From NCBI GenBank assembly GCA_947259705.1, contig CAMYNL010000007.1:44872-108871 (forward strand): DNA of 64,000 nt, given 5' to 3'. This document shows positions 1 to 8,401 of the stretch, piece by piece (position 1 is the stretch's first letter; each line of letters opens with the position of its first letter). The DNA comes from an uncultured Gammaproteobacteria bacterium (GTDB taxonomy: Bacteria > Pseudomonadota > Gammaproteobacteria > Arenicellales > JAANXG01). The notes beneath the pieces were generated by a model. That model was not told the origin of the DNA. It worked only from the letters and a program-made list of their open reading frames with translations, and searched no databases. Made by a program: the position numbers and the translations under genes.

Positions 1-34
1 CCGAAAAACGCTCTTCCTGGATCTCCTCACCCAT
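1..34 (-). CDS. 5' end of an unidentified CDS, cut by the window edge
   Basis: An ATG at 34 on the minus strand lies 12 nt after the S9 peptidase stop and is preceded by AGGGAA, a usable ribosome binding site. Only 11 codons are visible (MGEEIQEERFS), all open to the window edge. The short gap suggests co-transcription with the peptidase. Eleven residues are too few to assign a family. Confidence 0.45.
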   Translation of the reverse strand, partial: MGEEIQEERFS

Positions 35-46
35 GATCCGTGTTCC

Positions 47-2005
47 CTAGCACAGTTCGAGTACCCGGCCGTAGAACGCGGTTTCGCGGGTCAAGGCATC
101 GATATTGGTTTCGCTGGCGCGGAATCCGTGACCTTCGTTTTCGTACTCCACGTACTCGTGCTCGACCCCGTTGGCACGCAAGGCGGCCACCAGTTCCTCC
201 GCCACCGAGGGCGGTACGACCTTGTCCTGCCGGCCCTGGAAGATAATCATGGGACTACGTGCCCGAAACATGTAGTTGATGGGGGAACGCCGGTGGAACG
301 CGCTGTCTTCCGTCGCCGCGGTGCGCGGATCGAATACCTCCCCGATCAGTCGATCGGTGTAATGGGACTCGAACTTGTGCGTCGACTCGGTCAGCGTCAC
401 CAGGTTGCCGATGCCGAAATAGCAGGCGCCGGCCGAAAAGTAATCGGGATACTCCGTCAACACCCTCAGCACTGCATAGCCCCCGGCGCTGCGACCGCGT
501 ATGCACACCCGGCTGCGATCGATCAGACCGCGGTTATATAGGAAATCAATGCCGTCTACGATGTCCGAGGCATCGAACTCCCCCCAGTGTCCGAGCAGAG
601 ATTGACGAAATCGGCGTCCGTGTCCCGTGCTGCCACGATGGTTCACATCCAGCACCGCGAATCCGATGCCGGTCCAGTACTGCCTGGCAAGGTCCAGGCT
701 ACGCACGGCACGCGACGTGGGGCCGCCATGCACCATGATCATCAACGGTGGGCGTGTGCCGTGTGGACCCAGGTAAGCGGAGTTCTTAGGGCCATAGAAG
801 TAGGCGTGCGACTGCGCGCCGTCCCGGGTCGGATAAGTGATCGGCTCCGCCACGCTTACATCGGCGCGGCCCAGCGCCGGCGGCATGCGTTTTATGCACT
901 CCCATGCCGCCCGCCCCGGCTGGCAGCGCATCAGGGCCGGCGGTTCATACAGGGAGTGGGCCACCACCAGGGCACCGCCCGTGCCCTCGACCTCGCTCAA
1001 TTGGGCGAAACCCATAAAGCCGTGCGGGGTCTGCAACCGTTGCGCCCCGCTCGCCAGATCGATGCGGACGACTTCGTCGCCGGCCGCCGTGGTCCTCACC
1101 GCCAGCACTGCGCGGTCCGCGACGGGTACGAAGCGACTCTCCCCGAATACCCAATGCGGAGCGCCGTATTCGGCCTCGTCGCAGGTCAGCCGACGCACGC
1201 GGCCACGGCGCAACAGGTAGAGGTTCCAGAAATCATCGCAGGGATCAGCCACGGTGTCGCTGTCCAGCGCAAACAGCAGCTCGTCCCGTGAGGTGAAGCG
1301 CACCTGGCAAACGGACATGCCGGCGCCCCCGGCGACTTCGCGGATATGGGTCAGTCTCAAATCCGCGCCGCCGTCCCGTTGCGCCAGCATCAGCACGGAC
1401 TGGTCCCAGGGCATGTACGGGTGATCCCATTGCAGCCACGCGAACTGCGCGCCGTCGGGGGAAATCGCGGGACTGGCATAGAAATCCGCGCCCTCCACAA
1501 GTCTGCGGACGGGTTGTGGGCTGCGCGCCTTGAGATCGACGACGCCGAGAAAGTTCCTGTTCTCCCGGTCGCCGGCGGTCTGCTCGGCCACGCAGACGAG
1601 ATGACGTCCATCGGGACTGACATGCAGATCGCTAACCATGGTGACGGCGCCGGACTCCACCTGCGTCACTGGCGAGGGGCGGCTGTTCGGCCTCAACTGC
1701 TGCCTATAGAGCAGCGAATCACCGTAGTTCGAGAAATAAACAAAGCCATTGGCAAGAACGAAACACCGGCCGCCGTACTCGTGCACCCGGGTTCGCAGAT
1801 TGAATCCGGCCGGGGTTTGACAATGCTCTTCGCCTCGATGGTTCCGGCACATCAACACCTGTCTTCCCTGCTCACTGGAGCGGGACTCGATCCAGTAGAT
1901 GTTGCCCCGGTAACTGACCGGATACATCGGGGGCGACGGCCGCTCGAACATAGCGCGCAGGTCGAGCGGGCTTCGCCAGGTTCCGTAGCGGGCGACATGC
2001 GCCAA
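47..2005 (-). CDS. S9 family peptidase (prolyl oligopeptidase / acylaminoacyl-peptidase type)
   Basis: This 652-residue protein should cleave short peptides or acyl-aminoacyl peptides in the cytoplasm; there is no signal peptide. The N-terminal two thirds are WD/beta-propeller-like (for example the HEYGG region and the SPDG segments). The C-terminal third is an alpha/beta hydrolase with nucleophile motif GRSAGG (Ser about 506), Asp about 594 in GRQDKVVP and His about 626 in EGHGF, so the triad is intact. Translation appears to start at TTG 2005: no in-frame ATG precedes the conserved YGTWRSP start, and GAGGA lies about 9 nt upstream of the TTG. The gene is divergent from the nucleotidyltransferase cassette. 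Physiological substrate is unknown. Confidence 0.88.
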   Translation of the reverse strand: MAHVARYGTWRSPLDLRAMFERPSPPMYPVSYRGNIYWIESRSSEQGRQVLMCRNHRGEEHCQTPAGFNLRTRVHEYGGRCFVLANGFVYFSNYGDSLLYRQQLRPNSRPSPVTQVESGAVTMVSDLHVSPDGRHLVCVAEQTAGDRENRNFLGVVDLKARSPQPVRRLVEGADFYASPAISPDGAQFAWLQWDHPYMPWDQSVLMLAQRDGGADLRLTHIREVAGGAGMSVCQVRFTSRDELLFALDSDTVADPCDDFWNLYLLRRGRVRRLTCDEAEYGAPHWVFGESRFVPVADRAVLAVRTTAAGDEVVRIDLASGAQRLQTPHGFMGFAQLSEVEGTGGALVVAHSLYEPPALMRCQPGRAAWECIKRMPPALGRADVSVAEPITYPTRDGAQSHAYFYGPKNSAYLGPHGTRPPLMIMVHGGPTSRAVRSLDLARQYWTGIGFAVLDVNHRGSTGHGRRFRQSLLGHWGEFDASDIVDGIDFLYNRGLIDRSRVCIRGRSAGGYAVLRVLTEYPDYFSAGACYFGIGNLVTLTESTHKFESHYTDRLIGEVFDPRTAATEDSAFHRRSPINYMFRARSPMIIFQGRQDKVVPPSVAEELVAALRANGVEHEYVEYENEGHGFRASETNIDALTRETAFYGRVLELC

Positions 2006-2076
2006 GGGCAGCGATCCTCAATGCTAAAATCGCGTAAGCTACACGATAAACTGGCCTGACGCGAATCACCACGGCG

Positions 2077-3201
2077 ATGTCCGCCCTGACCACATTCCTG
2101 CGTTGTTGTACGGTCCTTTACGTCGATGCCGGCGCGATCGAGCGGCTGCGTCGGGCCGCTGCGGGTGTAGCGGACTGGGAACCCCTGGCTGAAGTGGCGG
2201 AACGCCACGGTCTCGCCCCGCTCGTCTATCAACACTGCAAAACCGCCGGATTGACACTGCCGGCCATGCAGACGACGCAACTGCGAGCGCTCACCCTGCG
2301 CCACCGGAATGCAGCGGCAACGCGACGTGATGTGTTGAGCGAAATACTGGGAGCACTGGAGAGGGAACATATCCAGGTGCTGCTGCTCAAGGGCGCCGCG
2401 CTGGCCCACATGGTGTACCCTGCGCCGGCGTTGCGGCCGATGCGGGACGTCGACCTGCTGGTGTCGCCCGCACACGCCGGGTCCGCACAGCAGGTCCTGC
2501 GGGAACTGGGTTTCAGCGCTCCGGACCAGCACGGTGGGTTCATGCACGATCATCACCATCTGCCCGGCGCCAGCCGCCAACAGAACGGGCTGATGATCAG
2601 TGTGGAGATTCATCACGATGCCCTGTCCGGTGATGTACCGGCATCAATACGAACTGACAATCTCACCGCACCGGTGCAGAAGTTCCAGCTCGGGGATCGT
2701 ACAGCGCGGGCGCTGGGCCACGTGGATATGCTGCGCCACCTGTGCCACCACACCTTCGAACCCATCGCCGAGATTAAACTGGGATCCGTCGTCGACCTGG
2801 TCGCGTACGCAGACCGGTTTCGCGAAGACATCGACTGGGGCAGCGTGAATCGCGAATTCCCGTTCATACTCAATTCACTGCACTGCCTGCATTACATCGC
2901 GCCCTTGCCAACCGCCCTGGTGGCGAAAATCGGCCGTCCCGAAACGCCCGCGCCGCGCGGCCTGGGGGTGGGGCTGAAGCCGATCTCCCAGATCCTGCGC
3001 AGGGGCGCATCCCCCGGGCGGGCGGCACGGGAACTGCTGGACCCCTCCGACTGGTGGCTGCACGCGTACTACAACGTGGAACCCGGCCGCTCCCTGACGA
3101 CGACGCGGTGGTTGCGGCACCCGGCCAGGGTCGGACATTGGCTGTGGCGCCGGCTGCGGGCGCACAGGCACAGCCGCCACGAAACGGGAGCGATCCGTTG
3201 A
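2077..3201 (+). CDS. Nucleotidyltransferase family protein (NTP_transf_5 type)
   Basis: A 374-residue protein with the nucleotidyltransferase-fold signature LLLKGAAL (about 102-109) followed by RPMRDVDLLV (about 120-129). The Asp pair of DVD would bind the metal and nucleotide. Families of this type occur next to PqqD-like and HprK-like genes, exactly as here, where both follow on the same strand. The predicted reaction is transfer of a nucleotidyl group to a small molecule or peptide; the substrate is unknown. It starts at ATG 2077 with a weak ribosome binding site. A 78-nt gap separates it from the PqqD-like gene, so that pair could carry its own promoter. Confidence 0.8.
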   Translation: MSALTTFLRCCTVLYVDAGAIERLRRAAAGVADWEPLAEVAERHGLAPLVYQHCKTAGLTLPAMQTTQLRALTLRHRNAAATRRDVLSEILGALEREHIQVLLLKGAALAHMVYPAPALRPMRDVDLLVSPAHAGSAQQVLRELGFSAPDQHGGFMHDHHHLPGASRQQNGLMISVEIHHDALSGDVPASIRTDNLTAPVQKFQLGDRTARALGHVDMLRHLCHHTFEPIAEIKLGSVVDLVAYADRFREDIDWGSVNREFPFILNSLHCLHYIAPLPTALVAKIGRPETPAPRGLGVGLKPISQILRRGASPGRAARELLDPSDWWLHAYYNVEPGRSLTTTRWLRHPARVGHWLWRRLRAHRHSRHETGAIR

Positions 3202-3279
3202 TGCCAGCTTTTCAGTGGCAGGTCATCCTTGTATATTCTGCCTACGCAGCAACGCCTGATACAGACTCACGATAACAAG

Positions 3280-3558
3280 ATGGCCGAGACAAGCATTCCT
3301 GTACCCAACCCTGAGTATCAGCTTGAAGAACTGGACAACGAGCTGCTGCTATACCATCCCGCTGAAACGAAAACCGTGTATATGAACGAAACCGCCTCGC
3401 TGGTTTGGCAGTTGTGCGACGGCGGGCGCAGCGTCGACGAGATTGTTGACTTATTGCAGGAGTCCTATCCCGAGGCGGGAGACGGACTGCGGGATGACGT
3501 GCAACGGACGCTGGATGTATTCGCGCAACACGGCGCCATCTCCTATCAGCAACGGTGA
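3280..3558 (+). CDS. PqqD-like peptide-binding protein
   Basis: This 92-residue protein has the PqqD fold pattern: an N-terminal beta segment (residues LLLYHPAETKTVYMNETA), then the WQLCDGGRSVDEIVDLL helix and a C-terminal winged-helix-like helix. PqqD-like domains bind leader peptides of ribosomally made peptides and hand them to modifying enzymes. The chosen start is ATG 3280 (MAETSIP); a TTG further upstream would only add a non-conserved extension. It overlaps no neighbour, but the kinase begins about 11 nt after its stop. No precursor peptide was found beside it, so its partner is unknown. Confidence 0.8.
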   Translation: MAETSIPVPNPEYQLEELDNELLLYHPAETKTVYMNETASLVWQLCDGGRSVDEIVDLLQESYPEAGDGLRDDVQRTLDVFAQHGAISYQQR

Positions 3559-3568
3559 ACCGTTGTCT

Positions 3569-4393
3569 GTGCGCATAGTGAGTTTCGCCGGTCGCAGTGT
3601 AGCGATCGAATACGACATACCTGAAGGCAGGGAGATCACTGATTTCCTCTACCACGACCTCACCCCCGCCGACTCGGCGGACCCGCATGTGACCTTCACC
3701 ATCGGCCGTAAAGACGACCGGCAGTTCACCCTGTGGCGGGACGACGAACGGCTCTACCAGGGCGAGTCCAAGGCCAGCCTCGCCAACATCCTGGTCGGCG
3801 AAACCATTCATCACCTGACGGACAAGAGCGAGCACGGACTGACCTTACACGCCGCGGCTCTGTGCCGCGACGGTAGCGGGATTATCATGCCGGGCAAGAG
3901 CGGCGCCGGCAAGAGCTCATTGTGCACATGGCTGCTGGGCAGAGGATTCAGCTATCTTACCGATGAACTGGTATACATACCCGAGGGCTCCCTTTTCATC
4001 GAGGCCTTTACCCGGCCGATAAACATCAAGACGCACGGCATCGAGGCTGTCAGCGGCCACTTCGATTTCGACGCCAACAAGTCCGAGACCATGGCCAGCA
4101 GGCACGTTACCATGATACCGCATCGCTTGTTGAATCCACACACCGAAACCGGGCCGGTTCAACTGTCGCTGATCATCTTTCCGCATCATCAGGCCGGTGT
4201 CGAACTGGCCTTGCAGCGGCTCACCAAGGCCCAGGTTGGTCTCGCGCTGATGGAGTGCCTGGTCAACGCCCGCAACCTGAACGGTCACGGTTTCGGAGAG
4301 GCCACCCGCCTCGCCCGACAGGTGCCGGCATACGACCTCACCTACAGTCGATTCGACCAGCTTGCGGAACATCTGGATTCGATCCTGCCCTAG
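3569..4393 (+). CDS. HprK-related serine kinase (HPr-rel-A type)
   Basis: A 274-residue protein related to the kinase domain of HPr kinase/phosphorylase. It has a P-loop GKSGAGKSS (about 109-117) after LTLHAAALC, and an acidic TDEL motif (about 131-134) where HprK-like proteins position the catalytic carboxylates. It lacks the N-terminal HprK domain and is not next to ptsH, so HPr is an unlikely substrate. Related kinases phosphorylate serines of lasso peptides. GTG 3569 is the favoured start; TTG 3563 is an alternative, and the open frame reaches further upstream inside the PqqD-like gene. It probably acts with the two genes before it. Confidence 0.78.
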   Translation: MRIVSFAGRSVAIEYDIPEGREITDFLYHDLTPADSADPHVTFTIGRKDDRQFTLWRDDERLYQGESKASLANILVGETIHHLTDKSEHGLTLHAAALCRDGSGIIMPGKSGAGKSSLCTWLLGRGFSYLTDELVYIPEGSLFIEAFTRPINIKTHGIEAVSGHFDFDANKSETMASRHVTMIPHRLLNPHTETGPVQLSLIIFPHHQAGVELALQRLTKAQVGLALMECLVNARNLNGHGFGEATRLARQVPAYDLTYSRFDQLAEHLDSILP

Positions 4394-4459
4394 GCGTCGC
4401 GCCGGTCCCCGGGGATGCCCACCACCTTGCGAATCCCCCGCGTTCGCGACGCCGCCCGC

Positions 4460-4960
4460 TCAATGCGGCATAACGAGGCTGTCGCCCACCGCCACCTTGT
4501 TATCGGCAAAGAATCCGGCCGGGGCCTCAAGCGCCGCAATAAAGGCCTGCTGAGGCTGGTATACAGGATGCGTCCTGGAGGCCAGTTGATAAGGCTGCAT
4601 GCGCAGTACTTCGCGGATGCGTCCGTCGTCACCAATGAACGCGATATCCAGCGGCGCGTGCACGTTGTGCATGTGAAACGCCGTTCGCACCGGGCGTGTA
4701 AAAAGGAACAGTATGGTCGAAGTCTCAATGGTGCGGGGGCAGATGTGCTGGTAGCCCGCAGCGCGTTCGCTCGCTTCGTCGGCGACGCGCGTGGCTATGC
4801 GTAGTTCGCCGCCAGCGGCGCGGAGTATGACAAGCTCCGCTTGTTTCATGGCGCTGAACTCCGCGGTATGCGGCTGACACTCGGCCGCGACGCCGGCCGC
4901 GGGGGCCGTCAGCAGGATGGCCAGCAACAGCGCGGCGCGATGGTGGCGGATCCCGATCAC
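4460..4960 (-). CDS. DUF192 family exported protein
   Basis: This 166-residue protein starts at GTG 4960. Its GTGA overlaps the aminotransferase stop by 4 nt, indicating translational coupling. The N-terminus is a signal peptide (hydrophobic AALLLAILLTAPAAG, cleavage near AGVAA). The mature part holds the DUF192 core: AGYQHICPRTIETSTILFLF, then FHMHNVHAPLDIAFI, and a late alpha/beta segment ending GDSLVMPH. DUF192 proteins are small beta-rich proteins without an established activity. A longer reading frame from 5038 exists but would bury the signal peptide and overlap the aminotransferase by 82 nt, so it is rejected. Confidence 0.85.
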   Translation of the reverse strand: MIGIRHHRAALLLAILLTAPAAGVAAECQPHTAEFSAMKQAELVILRAAGGELRIATRVADEASERAAGYQHICPRTIETSTILFLFTRPVRTAFHMHNVHAPLDIAFIGDDGRIREVLRMQPYQLASRTHPVYQPQQAFIAALEAPAGFFADNKVAVGDSLVMPH

Positions 4961-6072
4961 AGCGACCCCAACACGACCTCGCAGACGCGGTCTATCTGCG
5001 CTTCCTGCAACTCGGGGAATATCGGCAGTGACACGCATTCCGCGGCCGCCTGCTCGCTCACGGGGAGATCACCGGGTCGATAGCATAGTTCGCGATAAAC
5101 CTCCTGCAGGTGCAGGGGGAGCGGATAGCACACCGAGCAACCTATCGCGGCGTCCAGCAGGCTCTGCCGCACATGGTCCCGGCGCGGCACCCGCACGGTG
5201 AAGAGATTGTAGACATGGCCGCCGTGCTCGGGAGCCCGGGGCGTGACCACGGCCGTGTCCTGCAGCCGCTCCATGTACGCCGCGGCCACCCGGCGTCGCC
5301 CTGCGATGGCTTCGTCGATTGTACGCAACTTGATGCGCAGCAGCGCTGCCTGAATCTCGTCCAGGCGGCTGTTGTACCCGATGGTGTCATGGACAAAGGG
5401 CGCGGTGGCACCGTGATTGCGCAGGTGCCTTACGCGCTCAGCCAGGTCATGATCATTGGTGGTGACCATCCCGCCGTCACCGTAACAGCCGAGCACCTTG
5501 GTTGGATAAAAACTGAAACACCCCAGTTCCCCCCAGGCGCCGACCCGCCTGCCGCGATGATCGGCCCCAAAGGCCTGTGCACAATCCTCGATGACCTTGA
5601 CATCGCCGTCCTTCACGACTTTCATCAAGGCGGCAAGGTCCACCGGGCAGCCGAAAAGGTGAACCGGCAGGATGGCGCGGGTTCGGGGTGTTATGCGGGC
5701 GGCGATCTGATCTACGGCCAGATTGAAATCGCGTGGATCGATATCCACGAATACCGGCGTGGCCCCTACCAGAGTAACGACCTCGGCGCTGGCGAAAAAC
5801 GTGTAGGGAGTGGTGATGACCTCATCCCCGGCTCCGATGCCCAAGGCCCGCAAGGACAACACCAGGGCGTCGGTGCCATTGGCGACCGCGATGGCGTGCG
5901 GCGCGCCCACGTAGTCTGCGAACTCCCGTTCGAATGCCTGTACATTGGGTCCCATGATGAAGGTCCCGTTTGCCCCGGTATCGCGGATGCTGCCGAGCCA
6001 CTCCTCTTCCAGCCGTCGGAACTGAATGGTCAGATCGAGATACGGTACAGGTCTTCGGTCTATCTCAGGCAT
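4957..6072 (-). CDS. DegT/DnrJ/EryC1/StrS sugar aminotransferase
   Basis: A 371-residue PLP enzyme that would aminate a keto-sugar nucleotide. Asp163 (VIEDCAQ) should contact the PLP ring nitrogen, and Lys192 (FYPTKVLG) should form the Schiff base. The YGDGG segment and the ANGTDAL phosphate-binding region are intact. Length is normal for the family. It overlaps the upstream oxidoreductase by 13 nt, so the two form one unit. Such pairs (WbpB/WbpE-like) make 3-amino-3-deoxy sugars from UDP-sugars for surface glycans. No acetyltransferase lies beside it here, so the exact sugar is inferred only. Confidence 0.88.
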   Translation of the reverse strand: MPEIDRRPVPYLDLTIQFRRLEEEWLGSIRDTGANGTFIMGPNVQAFEREFADYVGAPHAIAVANGTDALVLSLRALGIGAGDEVITTPYTFFASAEVVTLVGATPVFVDIDPRDFNLAVDQIAARITPRTRAILPVHLFGCPVDLAALMKVVKDGDVKVIEDCAQAFGADHRGRRVGAWGELGCFSFYPTKVLGCYGDGGMVTTNDHDLAERVRHLRNHGATAPFVHDTIGYNSRLDEIQAALLRIKLRTIDEAIAGRRRVAAAYMERLQDTAVVTPRAPEHGGHVYNLFTVRVPRRDHVRQSLLDAAIGCSVCYPLPLHLQEVYRELCYRPGDLPVSEQAAAECVSLPIFPELQEAQIDRVCEVVLGSL

Positions 6073-7007
6073 GCCTTGATTTTCTGCTGCACCTGTTCCG
6101 CGACTCGTAGCGCCTTGAGTCCCTCCCGGCCGTTCACCAGGGGCTCAGCACCGTTGCGCACCGTGGCGATGAAGTGTTCGAGTTCCGCGTCCAGCGGCGG
6201 CCTCGGCGTCACATCCACCGTTTCCGTCGCCAGGCCGGGAAACGCCTGGCCCGGGACCGGCTCGGTCCTGCGCACCACGTCGATCTGCTGGTCGATGAAG
6301 TTAAGGGCCTGATAACTGTCGCCGCTGAACACCCGAATGCGGCGGAATTTCTTGCTGGACACTCGGCTGGCGGTTACATTCGCCACCGTGTTGTTGGCAA
6401 ACTCCAGGCGAGCGTTGGCGATGTCCACGTGATTCGTCAGCACCGCGGACCCCACCGCGGAAACATAGCTCAATTCCGATTTCACCAGCGACAATACGAT
6501 ATCGATATCATGAATCATCAGATCGGTGACGACGTCCACGTCGGTCGCCCGTTCCACAAAGGTGCCCAGGCGATGCACCTCGATGAAACGCGGGTCGGTG
6601 ACACGGTCGGCCAGGGCCATGATGCCGGCATTGAAACGCTCAAGGTGCCCTATCAACAGCCTCACTTCGGACCGATCGGCGGCTTCCACGATCCGCTCCG
6701 CCTCCTCCACGCTGGGAGCAATGGGCTTCTCGAGCAGCATGTGCACCCCGGCGTCCAGATAAGGCATAGCCACCTCCGCGTGGACACTGGTGGGTACGGC
6801 GATACTTACCGCGTCTACGATATCAACCAGGGCATAGGAATCGGTGAATGCCGCACAGCCATGCTGCGCGGCGATACGCTCGGCGGCGCTCGCGTCTACG
6901 TCGGCCACGCCCACGAGCTCCACGTCCGGCATACTCGCGTAGATCTTGGCGTGAATACGGCCCAGATAGCCGACCCCGACCACACCGACGCGGAGCGGCG
7001 CGATCAT
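6060..7007 (-). CDS. Gfo/Idh/MocA family oxidoreductase, probable nucleotide-sugar dehydrogenase
   Basis: This 315-residue protein has an N-terminal Rossmann domain with GVGYLG (11-16) and the family signature EKP (about 93-95), followed by the alpha/beta substrate domain. It should oxidise C3 of a nucleotide sugar using NAD, giving the keto substrate for the aminotransferase that overlaps its 3' end. It starts at ATG 7007. It is the first gene of the minus-strand group oxidoreductase, aminotransferase, DUF192. Upstream there is no gene on this strand before the degraded region. Confidence 0.87.
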   Translation of the reverse strand: MIAPLRVGVVGVGYLGRIHAKIYASMPDVELVGVADVDASAAERIAAQHGCAAFTDSYALVDIVDAVSIAVPTSVHAEVAMPYLDAGVHMLLEKPIAPSVEEAERIVEAADRSEVRLLIGHLERFNAGIMALADRVTDPRFIEVHRLGTFVERATDVDVVTDLMIHDIDIVLSLVKSELSYVSAVGSAVLTNHVDIANARLEFANNTVANVTASRVSSKKFRRIRVFSGDSYQALNFIDQQIDVVRRTEPVPGQAFPGLATETVDVTPRPPLDAELEHFIATVRNGAEPLVNGREGLKALRVAEQVQQKIKACLR

Positions 7008-7139
7008 GCAGAATTCGGCAGGGCAGTGCCGACAGGACTGAAGGCTGGGGTCAACTCGGCGACTCAGGGGACACGGTAAACGGGGGGCGCATTATAAACG
7101 AAGCCCCGCGGCCCAGCCTATGACTTACCGGCATTTTGC

Positions 7140-7886
7140 ATGAATCAGCATGAATCCGGTCGCGCACTGATCACCGGAGGCCGATCGGACACCGGACTGC
7201 GCCGGCGCAAGTTGCGGGTGCTCGCCGCTATCACGACGTCGTGAAGCCGGGCCGGGCGGCCTTCGCGTCCCTGCGGCTGGATCTGGACGGTGACGCGTCC
7301 GTTGCTGCGGCATAGCGGCAAGCGGCAGTGCGCCCTGATCAACCATGGCGCCGGGGAGCACCGCGGGCGTGGCTTGAAACCAGGCGCCACGGCAGCCATG
7401 AAATGACGCGGCGCATCAAACCGGTGCTGCCCCGGGTCCACGGCGGGTGGTCTGTCCAGGTCAGCTCAATCCCGGGCCGGCCCCGCCAGCCGTATCCAGG
7501 TGCGTACAATGCCGGCAGGTACACACCGAAGGCATTGACTGGTACCCTGCGCATGACGCTAAGGCGTAACGGTATCCGCGTCTCTCGGATCGAGCCCGGC
7601 GCCCGGCACACCCGCTTCCGCGACAAGGCGCGCTAGCTGTTCGAGCGGCATGGTGACGCCACGGCCAGCCCCCGTCAGACGCACCGGGAAGTGGTCTCAC
7701 ATCGGCTGCCGCCCGCGCAGCGGCTGGGATATGCCCCGACGGCGCTGCTCGCGCGAGTCTTGTCCGCCCCCTGGAGGGTCCGAGCCCGCGCTGCCGCAGC
7801 AAGCGCTGCGCGCGGGTAACGACCCTCCCGGAAAAGGATGCTTACGGATCGTTTCCAGGACCGGCCGGTGGCGCGATCTGCCGGGC
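7140..7886 (+). pseudogene. Degraded short-chain dehydrogenase/reductase (SDR)
   Basis: No intact gene occupies about 7.0-7.95 kb, but successive frames spell an SDR from end to end. ATG 7140 opens with GRALITGG, the glycine-rich cofactor motif, and stops at 7242. A shifted frame gives LRLDLDGDASVAA and stops at 7313. Another gives ALINHGAGEHRG (normally NNAG) and stops at 7404. A fourth gives VQVSSIPGR, GAYNAGRY and NGIRVSRIEPG, stopping at 7634. A weaker GPEP to DLPG tail reaches about 7886. The total of about 750 nt matches a YbbO-type SDR. The catalytic YxxxK reads YNAGR (7505-7519), so Lys is lost. At least three frame changes and several stops make function impossible. Confidence 0.72.
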
Positions 7887-7951
7887 CATGACTCCGTCAA
7901 CCGCTGCGCGCCCCGACCGTTTCATTGAACGGGGTATAAGGGAATCCAGTT

Positions 7952-7984
7952 ATGGTGAGAACCGCCGAGTACATGATGTGTTGA
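7952..7984 (+). CDS. Ten-codon leader ORF ahead of the ECF module
   Basis: ATG 7952 follows AAGGGA at a good distance (about 8 nt) and encodes MVRTAEYMMC. Its TGA (7982-7984) overlaps TTG 7981 of the exported protein as TTGA. This is the best ribosome binding site in the region, so the short ORF may deliver ribosomes to the next gene. It is unproven and could be chance. Confidence 0.35.
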   Translation: MVRTAEYMMC

Positions 7985-8397
7985 AAGTCGCAAGCGCAAC
8001 CATCGCGGTAGTGGCGCTGTTTTTACTTTGGCCCACATCGGCGGTCGCCGCCGGGCCCGGCGGACATGGCGGATGGCATCCGGGCGCGCGACCGCCACAT
8101 CCGGGATTGTGGCGGCCTTTCAACCGATTCCATTACCCGCCATTCCCGATCTACCCCTTTTCATGGCGCGGGCCCATGATCTGGTATCCGCCGCCGTCTC
8201 CGTCCCCCTACTGGTTTGGCCAGCCCAGGCCCGGCTATGGCGGGCCACCGCCGGGCAGCACGCGTAAACGCTGTTACCACTATTTCGGCCAGCGCTATTG
8301 CGTCGGGAGTTCAACCGATGATGGCCCACCGGCCGCGGAACAGCCCGACCGGGAACCCGCATTCGGCACAGGTCCGCGGCTCTTCAATGGGAACTGA
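7981..8397 (+). CDS. Small exported Pro/Gly-rich protein of the ECF module
   Basis: A 138-residue protein with a clear signal peptide (MKVASATIAVVALFLLW, cleavage after SAVAA). The mature region is rich in Gly, His, Pro, Trp and Tyr (many PP, HP and YP pairs) and has two cysteines in CYHYFGQRYC. No catalytic domain is recognisable. Such composition suits a cell-envelope or metal-binding protein. The start is TTG 7981 (4-nt overlap with a leader ORF) or GTG 7978; the open frame reaches back to 7888 but that would mask the signal peptide. The sigma factor gene begins 4 nt after its stop. Confidence 0.6.
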   Translation: MKVASATIAVVALFLLWPTSAVAAGPGGHGGWHPGARPPHPGLWRPFNRFHYPPFPIYPFSWRGPMIWYPPPSPSPYWFGQPRPGYGGPPPGSTRKRCYHYFGQRYCVGSSTDDGPPAAEQPDREPAFGTGPRLFNGN

Positions 8398-8401
8398 AAG
8401 A

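Noticed and set aside
2077..4393. Complete lasso-peptide biosynthesis locus
   Set aside because: No asparagine-synthetase-like cyclase, B1/B2 protease or precursor peptide is present; only HprK-like and PqqD-like components are shared.
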